A stretch of DNA of 64,000 nt, taken from contig NC_092869.1 of NCBI RefSeq assembly GCF_032062135.1, positions 46,347,522 through 46,411,521 of the forward strand. The letters are read 5' to 3'. Under the pieces are notes generated by a model. It had not been told where the DNA came from. It was given only the letters and a program-made list of their open reading frames with translations, and made no database searches. This DNA is from Pyxicephalus adspersus (lineage: Eukaryota > Chordata > Amphibia > Anura > Pyxicephalidae). Positions 54,717-64,000 of the stretch are shown here, in pieces. Each line of letters begins with the position of its first letter. The stretch's first letter is position 1. Both the position numbers and the translations under genes were made by a program.

Positions 54717-57282
54717 AACATGTAGTCAGGTTTACCCACAGGAAACTGTTCCTACCATATAGGTTATTTGGTTCTGTTTTCATCCCAAGGCAAAAGCTTT
54801 GGGTTTTCCCCCCACCCCCAACATCTGGTCAATGGCGTGATTGCAGCTTACAGTAAAAGTTAAAGTAACAGCAAATAAATGATAGAATTTGGATGCACAT
54901 TTACCAATACCGAAAGACAACTAAAAATCCTCAAGCGGGGAAAAATCTAAAATTCAGAAGCCTTCACGGAGACCTTCCATAGTCAAGAATCTTTTCCCGT
55001 CTCTATGGAGAAATTCTCAAGTGTAGCAAGAATTATTACAAATATATTGCCGTAAAGAGCCCAACAGCTGTGCTCTTGCTTCCTTTCCAGGAAACAAATG
55101 AGATTTACTGCGTACACCCAGAACCAATTCAACATCAAAAATAGAATAAGATGGATAAAGGCAAAAAAAGAGCAGATACAAATCTCAGCAACACCAAGCC
55201 CTGTTACTCACTTTGCACGCAGAGAGCAGAGGTCGCTGCGTCAGAACAGAAACAGATTTGTGATGAAAACTTTCACTCTGCCAGCAGGGAGTCGGAGATA
55301 TTACTCAGAAGCTGATGACCTCACTCATTCCTGTGAACAGCCGATCACACAAACTTCAGGTTCCTGCAATAAATGTTTCATAGGATCATTAAACCCGAGC
55401 ACGCACTGACATGCTTCATATGTACCCGCAGATTTCCCATAGGGCCACTTCATCAGTTAAATGTATTTTTACACCTTCAAGGGCCAATAAACTGAAATTA
55501 CTACTTATATTGTGTTCGAGATTTCCTTAAAGGGAAGTTAGGGCTGTGTTCAGGCAGTTTACATGTTTATTTATTGATTTATACAGCATTTTTAAATCAT
55601 TAGTTCAGCAACTTTTGTGAAATTAGATATTAAAATTTATTATATAATGCATCTTTGAAACTTCTAAGGTGTGGTGGGCTTTCTAATAAGGTTTTATAGA
55701 AACTATGACATTGGCTAGGATCAGCATTGAGTGTATTCTAATTACCAGCCAATATCATGTACTAATTATAGGGGCCATTCCATGAAAATAGAACTCACTC
55801 TCTGAGTTTCCTCTTCTTTCCCAAAATCAATTTCTCCTTATGGGTAAAAAAGAAATGTGCCTGGAAAGTATAAAAATAGGATTAGCTTCTCCCCATCCTG
55901 CACATTGCTAGCCATGATTATGATCCTTCTATGTAATTTATGTGGAAAGCAGAATGGGAGAAATCTTGTAAGAAGATATGCAATCCATTGCAAGAGTAGG
56001 CTCCTCTGCTTTTACAGAAATGTTCCTGGGAAAAAAGGGGCCCTTATCCTTGCCTGGGCACCGGGGGGTGTAACATGGGGTACAAAAAGTCACAGAGGTG
56101 CTTGAGACTGAAAACTGGAGAAATAGCCACCGACTGGACTTTGTGAGCCGTATGCTTTACCTGACAGCTGTCAGTGTCCACTAGCTGGATTAGATGAACA
56201 CATGGGACACACATGCCTGCTTCCCCCTATTTCCCACCCACAAAGGTCTCAATGTCTGGTTTCATTATTAGGGGGACCCTTTGTGTTTTTTTATATGTGG
56301 TGCTTTTACCTGAGGAGTTGAGCTCAAAATGCTCAAATTCCAGGTGGGAATCATTCAAATCCGAGTTGGAATTTCCAAGTTGCCAAACTATCCAACCACT
56401 TCCAAAAAAATTACCTTTTCTTTTTGGGTAATTTTTTCACCTGCTTAGTTTAAGTTAACATTTTTGTAAGGTTATGGTGCTTCCACATACCTGGAAACCA
56501 AGCCCAAATTCAAGATGCTCTATGTAGAGTCTCACTCATTGTTGCTCATAGGGAACATCTTGGTGGTAGTAGTGCACTGTTGGGTACCTCCTGTTGCCAT
56601 TTGCGATTAAATATTCAAATGCTGGTTCATGAAGAACTGGCATAGTGCCAGTTGCTGGAAGCAGCCAGGGAACCACCGTTCCCTATGTCTGTTTAAAATG
56701 AGCTGAAGAAAAGGAGAAGTGAGAGGTGGGAAGAGCCCCAGAGGGAAGCCGACCAACCATTTTGGTGCAAGGGTCGCTAATGATTGTCTCATCTCTGCAC
56801 GGTCAAGAATATGGTAGGGTTCCCTCCTCTTACAGGCAAAATGAAATTCATATTCTGAAAATGTTTTTCTCATGTAACAGGGTGAATGGTATTAATGGAT
56901 ACCTAGAAAAAAAAACCAGGGATCATCTTCCAATTGATGGATGAGTCCTCACTTTTAAGCCAACCTGTAAATCAAAGAAAATCAGGACATACTTGGGAAA
57001 TTTTATAGCCACTCCAGTCGTTCTGATCAGTCGGGGATCATGAATAATTCAGCCGTCTCTAGGTAGAATGATCACTAATGCTAATCACGTTGATTAAATC
57101 CTCCAGCGAATCTTCTTTTTTTTTTCCCTTCATTTCCTCACTTAGCTGTTATCAGCAAATTTTCATAAGAAAAGCGAGCCCTCTGTGAGCCCTCTGTGAT
57201 TTCACAACATCACTTTCTATATTCGACTTACAATCATGATACCAAAATATTAACCCAAAAAGAAAGCATTGCTCATGGGCCC
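54717..57282. other. Unique intergenic sequence, 2.6 kb
   Basis: No gene, repeat array or mobile element recognised. Short open frames (55098-55409, 55857-56105, 56607-56873) have no known domain. Confidence 0.35.
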
Positions 57283-57312
57283 CTGAGGACGGCTCATGCT
57301 GTGAAACCTCTT
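57283..57312 (+). other. Hammerhead-like core motif, decayed
   Basis: CTGAGGA (57283-57289) is followed directly by stem II CGGC-TCAT-GCTG (4 bp with one G-T pair), then T and GAAACCTCTT. The first box and the GAA box are intact. Stem III is no longer self-complementary. In this copy stem II begins right after the first box without the extra A. Confidence 0.35.
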
Positions 57313-58975
57313 AAAGGGACATGTCAGAGAAACGTGATACATTGATAGATTTTTTGTTAAATATAGAGTTAAAGCCTCCAGCAGGATATTTTTTTGTTGC
57401 TTGTGACTCAAATTTTACATTTTCTAAATTACTGTTCTATACTGATACTATAAAAGAAATAGGAGTTCCATTAGGATTGGAAGACATAGTCACAAATCAA
57501 TGACAAAGTTTCTAGCCCTCTACCCAATGCAAAACCTAAGAAGAAAAACTAGATTCTGGCTTTAACTTACTAGGAAATCCAATAAATAAAATCGAATAGA
57601 GGCTTCATGTTTAGAGGTGTGCCCAGTTATGGAATATCCACCCATTCGTGGTTCATTTTAGACCCACCCCTGAGGATGGGGTAGGACCAATTAAACTAAT
57701 AATCTCTGGGGATCCTCCTATGAAGATCCTTGTTTGGACTCTTCCTGTATAAGGGTGACAAGACACTGTCCCTTAGAAGTCACATAGGCCTTTAATGAAG
57801 ACGACAAGAGGGACACCTTTCCCGGGATATATTTTACTACCCTACATTTTTTGTTTGCTGAGACCAGTCCTTATTTTTAAATTGACCCTGAATCTAAGAT
57901 TATGAAAATAACATACATTGCATTCCTTGGTTTGAACTCTTTTCTCACCTCTTCCTCCCAATGCAGCCTCACCTGAGCAGATAACATGCAGTCTTCTCAT
58001 TATAAGTCTCCCGGACTACAGCTAAGCACAATATAGGAGAGAATGAATAATTAGCAGTTAACTAGTGTTAATACACTGATACTAATAATAATGATAATAG
58101 TTTGTTTATATATATTCATTGTTGTTCTCATGACCCCCACCCTAAAGTCATGGGTTAAATCTGCTATTTAGCTGACATTGCTCTTTTAACTCTTTTATAT
58201 GACTGGCGAGTTCATCATTTTCACAAGTAGGCTCACGCCTACTTACAGCTGCTCCTCTGATATTATTAATAAAGGCAGCTTGCTATTTTAGGAAAGTGTG
58301 ATTACCTCCCATTTCACCTCTTTCGGGGAGGATACACTTCAAAGTGCGTAAAAAACGGCCATAAATCGTGAAGTGTGGCGGCATATGGCGTCCGCCTCTT
58401 TGAAGTTTGAAGCATTGGTTGCACTGCATGTGAATGAATTGGAAGCACAGGAGAGATGCAATTAATTCCAATGCTGCACAGCGAGAGGGAAGGAAGGAGG
58501 GAGATGAGAAGAACAATATGAAAAACATTTCTCTCTCTCTTTTTTTTTGGGTAAAATGATGATGACCATTATTTTTTTGGCAATGATATTTTAAAATAAT
58601 TTCTAGGCACCTTTCTGTATAGAGCAGCTCGTCATTATGCAGGATGACAAGATGACGGCCTTCCACAGGCAGAGGCCCCACCAACAATACCAGCCGATCG
58701 GACATCTAGCTGTCCATAAAGGATAAATACCCACCCCAGTTACCCTACCTACCTATCCTAACTGAATGACTTTGCAAAGAATTGTTTATTATATGCAATT
58801 GGTAAACTACTTGTCTTCACCCTAATGCTGATCTCCTGCAGCCGCTTCTTTTCCTGCACTCCATTTAGGGCGTTTCTTTGGGTGGGTTTGGTGATGGTGA
58901 CATCAAACACCCATGCTTGCATAATATCTGTTAAGGCGGATGCTTGTAGTATCCATTGGGAAGCCATATGACAGG
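57313..58975. other. Unique intergenic sequence
   Basis: No gene or repeat recognised. The 140-codon minus-strand frame at 58283-58705 shows no domain. Confidence 0.35.
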
Positions 58976-59883
58976 ATTATTATTATTATTATTAATAAAC
59001 AGGATTTATATAGCGCCAACATATTACGCAGCGCTGTACATTAAATAGGGATTGCAAATGACAGACTAATACAGACAGTGATACAGGAGGAGAGGACCCT
59101 GCCCCGAAGAGCTTACAATCTAGTAGGTGGGGGAATTTCACACACAATAGGATGGGAGATATGTAGTGGTGGGAAGTAATGAGGGTTTAGCAGACAGAAG
59201 AAGCCGGGTAGGCAAGTTTGAAAAAATGAGTTTTGAGTGCTCTTTTAAATGAGCAGAAAGTAGGAGCAAGCCGAATAGGACGAGGAGACCATTCCAGAGA
59301 GTTGGGGCAGCTCTAGAGAAGTCTTGTAACCGTGCGTGTGATGAGGTTATGAGTGAGGAAGTCATTAGTAGATCATTGGAGGAGCGGAGAGAGCGGCAGG
59401 GGGAGTATTTTTTAACCATGTCAGAGATGTAAGTGGGACAATAACTGTGGAGGGATTTGAAGGCAAAGCACAGGAGCTTAAATTTGATTCTAAGGTGAAA
59501 TGGAAGCCAATAGAGAGAACTACAAAGAGATGTAGCGGAAGAGGAGCGGAGGGAAGGATGGATGAGTCTGGCTGCAGCATTCATAATAGATTGTAGAGGA
59601 GAGAGTCGGGTTAGTGGAATACCAGAGAGGAGGAGGTTACAGTAGTCCAGACGGGAGATGATAAGAGCATGTACAAGGAGTTTGGTGGTCTCAGGGGACA
59701 GGTAGGGGCGGATTTTGGAGATGTTGCGTAGGTGAAAGTGACCGGACCTGGAAATGTTCTGAATATGGGGGGTAAATGAGAGGGCCGAGTCAAAGGTGAC
59801 ACCAAGACAGCGTGCCTGAGGAGAGGGCCGAATAACAGTGTTGTTAACAGTTAGATATATGTCAGGGGGGGATTTGGAATTTG
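58976..59883 (-). mobile_element. L2-like LINE 3' half, copy D (cleanest copy)
   Basis: On the minus strand the C-terminal part of the polyprotein is open over about 250 codons (end of the 59138-59917 frame), including LGVTFDSALSFTPHIQN, KIRPYLSPETTKLLVHALII, SRLDYCNLLLSGIP, NAAARLIHPSL, YWLPFHLRIKFKLL and RAAPTLWNGL. After WNGL one base is missing relative to copy C, shifting the frame. The tail and ATT repeat are at 58976-58995. A possible 6-bp target duplication, ATGACA, flanks it (58968-58973 and 59884-59889). It is 5'-truncated just after the reverse-transcriptase core. Confidence 0.9.
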
Positions 59884-59934
59884 ATGACAATATGGAAGCA
59901 CAATTATGAGACAGCAAGATAAAGGAAATGCTTA

Positions 59935-60180
59935 TAGTGGACCTATAAATAGAATTTTTACTTTACATGAAAGGGTAGACAACCCCTTTCAGTAAGCTAA
60001 AAATTACTTTTCCTTTTTTTGGGGGCGGGGCAGGGGGAGAGTTTTAAACCCCTTTTTTGTTTAAAAAAGCCCCTCCCCTTCTGTCTAATGGGAGTGCAGA
60101 GCCTCCTGGTATACATACGTCATGCATCAAAGGAGGCTTCCGGCTGCAATTTTCATGCACATTACCCAAAAAGCTCCTGC
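59935..60180 (-). mobile_element. MITE with YY1-box family, partial reversed copy
   Basis: GCCTCCTGGTATACATACGT followed by CATGCATCAAAGGAGGCTT matches, in reverse orientation, the GGATGCATGACGTAGGTATC block of the copy at 38351, and the neighbouring AAAGCTCCTGCACC-type sequence also corresponds. The part with the YY1-like box is missing or unrecognisable here. Limits are approximate. Confidence 0.5.
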
Positions 60181-60840
60181 ACCATGTACTGTATGGGCAC
60201 CTATACCACCAGACCATCACATTCATATGAGCTTGTTGGACATCTCATTTTAAAACTATGGCCATGAATATGGCATTGTCTTCCCACTCTGCTTTGGGGC
60301 TATAACATTACATCACTTCTGGTTTTTCACAAGATTTTGGAGGGTGTCTGTGGGAATTTGTGCCCATTTTGGAGGTTAGATACTGATGCAGAACGAAAAG
60401 ATCGGGCTCACAATCAGAAATGAAATTCATCCCAAAGGTGATCAGTAGGGCTGTGTTCCAGGCTATGTGCAGGACACTCACCCAGTTGGTCAAACATAGG
60501 GACACAAGACATTGTACATAGGAGCACATTTATGGGGAAACAGGAAAGGGTCTTCCCCAAACTCCAGGGTTAGATGAGTATAATTGGCTAAACTGTCTTT
60601 ATATCCTTTGGTATTAACAGAACCTTCACTGCAGAAACCTTACCCCGTTCATTTTAAAAATGTCCACATTTGACTATAGAGGTAGCTGTGATACTTATGT
60701 ATTCACAAACATTTGGTTATGTAGTGCAGCTGTAAAGCATGCACAAACATCTGGAAACTTCCTTTTTTATCTATTCCCCTCATGCTTTTTCCTTGCACCA
60801 CCAGTGTTTATCACTGTACTGGTAACACCAGCTCTCATCC
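60181..60840. other. Unique spacer
   Basis: Nothing recognised before the large array. Confidence 0.4.
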
Positions 60841-63380
60841 TTCAAAAGCCTACCTAAAGATACTCATCTGCCTATCAGACTGGTGATAACCACCATGAAA
60901 GCTCTCAGACTTCAAAATCAAGCCCACCCTAAGACCTTCTTCTTGTTTATTTGACTAGTGACACCCACCCTGAAAGGTCTAAAGCTTCCAAAATCCTCCA
61001 ATGACCCTTTCTCTGCTGATCATACAGGTGATAAACCTGCCTGAAAGCCCCAAGACCTCACATGTTCCCTGAAGACACTGCCTCTGTCTATCAGACTGGT
61101 GGCATCCACCTTAAAAGCTCCAAGCCTTTAAAGCCTACTTAGATACCTTCATACCCTCTCATCAGATCACAACTTCCATTGCAAATCCAATGAAATCTTG
61201 CAGCTGATACTTGACAGTTCGGTAGATACTTAGTTCCAGTACAGCTGATAACCACCTTGAAAGTTCTAAGACTTTAAAAGTCCTCTAAAGTCCTTTCCTC
61301 TGGCTAGATGACTGGTAATACCCACCCTAAAAGCCTCAAGTCCTCCAAAGTTCACCAAAAAGACAAATAACAAACTGTTAATAACCACCCTGAAATCTCT
61401 AGGAACTCAAACATTGTCTGAGGACCCTACCTTTTCCCACTAAACTGGTGATGCCCACCTTGGGAGCTTCCAAGCTTATGAAGCCCCATTAGATACTTCC
61501 GGGTGTCAATTATCATATCACAACTCCCATTGCAAGCCCAATAACATGTTTCACCTGATACTTGACAGTTTAGTATAGAGACCTAGTTTGGGTGCTGGTG
61601 ATAACCAAACTGAAAGCCCTTAGACTGCCAAAGTCCACCAAAGACCCATTCTCTGCCGATTATGCTGGTGATAAATGACCTAAAAACCCTAAATTCCTCA
61701 AATGTCCCTTCCTATGCCTAGCTGACTTGTGATAACAACCCTAAAAGCTTTAAGAACTCAAATGTTTTTCAAAGACCCATTAGACTGGTGGCAAGCACCT
61801 TAATAGTTTACCAGCTTTTTAAACCTACTCTCCACTGCCTATCATAATATCACAACTCCCATTGCAAGCCCAATGACGTCTTTCAGCTGATACTTGACAT
61901 TTCAGTATCGAGACCTAGTTTGAATACTGGTGATAACCATCCTAAAAGCCTCAAGACCTCAAAGTCCACCAAAGACCTTTTCCATAACAAACTGTTAATA
62001 CCCAGCCTGAAATCTCTACGTTCTCCGAGGACCCTACCTCTGCTCATTAGACTGCTTACACCCACCTTGGGGGCTTCCAAGCTCATAAAGCCCCATTAGA
62101 TACCTCTGACTGCCAATTATCATATCAAAACCTCTATTGCAAGCCCAATAACATCTTTCAGCTGATACTTGACAGTTTAGTATAGAGACCTAGTTCGAGT
62201 ACTGGTGATAACCAACCTGAAAGCCATAACATCGTCAAACTCCTCCAAAGACTCATTTTCTGCCTATTAGAATGGTGATAACCCCTTGAAATCTCTAAGA
62301 AGTCAAGTGTTCTCCACTGACCCATTGGACTGGTGGTACCCACCTTGAGAGCTCCAAGTTCCTAAAGTCTACTTAGTTACCTCCCTACCTATTATCACAT
62401 CACAACTCCCATTGCAAGCCCAATTACAACTTTTAGCTGATACTTGACAGTTTCGTATTGAGACCTAGTTCGAGTACTGGTCATAATCACCCTAAAAAGT
62501 TCTAAGACCTCAAAAGCTCTCACCAAGACTCCTTCCCTGCCCATTAGACTGGTGATAACCACCCTGAAAGCTCTATGATCTCCATTGCTCCCCGAAGACC
62601 CAACCTCTGCCCATTAGACTGGTGATAAGCACCCTGAAAGCTCCAAGATCTCCATTGCTTCTGGAAGACCCAGCCTCTTCCCATCAGACTGGTGATAACC
62701 ACCCTGAAAGCTCTCCATTGCTCCCCGAAGACCCAACCTCTGCCCATTAGACTGGTGATAACCACCCTGAAAGCTCTAAGATCTCCATTGCTCCCCGAAG
62801 ACCCAACCTCTGCCCATTAAACTGTTGATAACCACCCTGAAAGCTCTAAGATCTCCATTACTCCTGGAAGACCCAACCTCTTCCCATCAGACTGGTGATA
62901 ACCACCCTGAAAGCTCTAAGATCTCCATTGCTTCCTGAAGACCCAACCTCTGCCCATCAGAATGGTGACACCCACCTTAAGAACTCCAAGCTCTCAAAGC
63001 CTACTTAGATACTCCAACTGCCTATCATCATATCACAGCTTCCATTGCAAGCCCAATTACATCTTTCAGGTGATACTTAATATAGAGACCTAGCTCGAGT
63101 ATGGGCGATGATCATCCTGAAAACTCTAAGACCTTAAAAGGTCTCCGAAGACCCTTCTACTGCCTAGCAGACTGGTGATAACCAGCATAAAAGCTCAAAC
63201 ATTCTCCAAAGACTCTACCTCTGTCTATCAGATTGGTGATACCCACCTTGAGAGCTCACAGTCTTTAAATTCTACTTAGATACCCCTTATTGCTTATCAT
63301 CATATCTCAAATCCCATTGCAAGCCTGATGTCATCTTTCAACTGATACATGCCAGTTCACTATAGAGACCTAGTTTGAGT
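60841..63380 (+). repeat. 2.5 kb satellite of ~70-bp units with higher-order blocks
   Basis: The basic unit is about 70 bp: TGCCCATTAGACTGGTGATA, ACCACCCTGAAAGCTCTAAG, ATCTCCATTGCTCCCCGAAG, ACCCAACC. It is cleanest at 62510-62970, where six to seven units run nearly identical. A second block, ATTGCAAGCCCAAT ... CTTTCAGCTGATACTTGACA ... GAGACCTAGTTCGAGTACTG, recurs near 61195, 61525, 61860, 62137, 62412, 63043 and 63315, giving higher-order spacings of about 275-335 bases. The 631-base step holds the expanded 70-bp stretch. Confidence 0.9.
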
Positions 63381-64000
63381 AATTACACCGGCTCATCTGA
63401 GAAAAAATGTAACAGCTTTTGAAAGAATATATGAGTGAACCAAAAGGGTTCTTTTATATATTTGCCTGGAGTTCTTCAACTGATAAAAAAGACGTTTTCA
63501 TGCAATGCTACTCTTTTTCGTTGCTGCATACATCTTCGATTTAATTTAGCATGGGATGCGTCAACCTTGGCTTTTGAAGACAAGGTTAGCTCCTGTGAAG
63601 CATAAAAATGAGCTTGTGCCAACGCATTTTCTGTTCTCCCGCTACAATATCAGCTTCAGTCTTTAAAAGAAAAGAAGCTACAACTGTTATCGCTTCTCCG
63701 GCAATAATTCCCCTCTTTTAAAATCGAGGGCTCTGTTTTTGCTGAGAATGTAGATAAGGTGATTCTTTTAGTGTTTTTTTTTTCCTTCTTTTTCCATTTC
63801 ATGCATACAACCTGCATCACGCGCTCTGTGTCTTTTCATGTGTGAAAAGAACAATTCTGACTTCTGTCTCTCAGATACACACATTGATTTATACAGCTCC
63901 CTAATTAGCAATGATTACTGTGTTGCGACTGCAGTGTGAATCTTCTCTTCCTATTGGCTAAATGGCTTGATTGGCACCTCACTATTTTTTTTTCCCAATG
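63381..64000. other. Unique sequence, candidate conserved noncoding element
   Basis: No repeats apart from short T-runs. 63480-64000 is complex, with GCTCCCTAATTAGCAATGAT, a CCAAT-box-like TCCTATTGGCTAAATGG, GATTGGCAC and several CpGs. It reads like a developmental enhancer or the edge of a gene outside the window. This is an impression from texture only. Confidence 0.3.

Noticed and set aside
56313..56345. CTGAGGAGTTGAGCTCAAAATG considered as another hammerhead-like motif
   Set aside because: It has the first box but no GAAAC with a stem III, and the hairpin GAGCTC does not sit where stem II should be.
60841..63380. Regularly spaced repeats considered as a CRISPR array or similar spacer-repeat system
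   Set aside because: The DNA is vertebrate, units are contiguous and diverged by substitutions, and there are no unique spacers or cas genes.

Overview
This 64 kb window reads as vertebrate, most likely frog (anuran), nuclear DNA that is intergenic or deep intronic. It is AT-rich and CpG-poor. I found no protein-coding gene, rRNA or tRNA I can support. The long open frames fall in polypurine/polypyrimidine tracts, in tandem repeats whose unit is a multiple of three, across runs of N, or in retrotransposon remnants. The frog assignment is inference: it rests on the L2-like LINE with its AAT-repeat tail, a tRNA-derived SINE, several palindromic MITE types I associate with frogs, and abundant minisatellites.

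Layout. 0-9 kb: an L2-like LINE tail interrupted by an assembly gap, a hammerhead-like motif, then duplicated segments built around a 'tgctccagt' minisatellite and a diverged 60-bp minisatellite. 10-16 kb: a hAT-type MITE, two inverted-repeat elements, a 40-bp satellite that becomes a homogenised 79-bp higher-order repeat, a tandem array made from the 3' end of a dead Tc1-type transposase gene, and a 1 kb polypurine tract. 17-26 kb: the 60-bp minisatellite again, a 390-bp tandem duplication, a 36-bp array, and a pyrimidine tract / 28-bp BamHI minisatellite (two assembly gaps) / purine tract block. 27-46 kb: LINE, MITE and hAT insertions, some nested, including one hAT element with a perfect 8-bp target duplication. 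46-60 kb: a SINE, an L1-like insertion with a perfect 13-bp target duplication, the longest L2-like copy with reverse-transcriptase motifs, and a second long L2-like copy. 60.8-63.4 kb: a large array of ~70-bp units. The last 600 bp look like unique, possibly conserved, regulatory DNA.

The most interesting signal is a recurring motif, CTGANGA(A) - short hairpin - GAAACGCGT(T/C), scattered over the window. It fits the layout of a hammerhead ribozyme core: the first box, stem II, the GAA box, and a self-complementary ACGCGT stem III as in dimeric hammerheads. At three loci it occurs as outward-facing copies in the arms of an inverted repeat, and at a fourth one copy lies inside an inverted-repeat element. 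Nearly every ACGCGT I located in the window lies in this context. Each copy carries at least one core change, so these look like decayed ribozymes of non-autonomous, perhaps Penelope-related, elements. That identification is inference and needs a covariance-model search.
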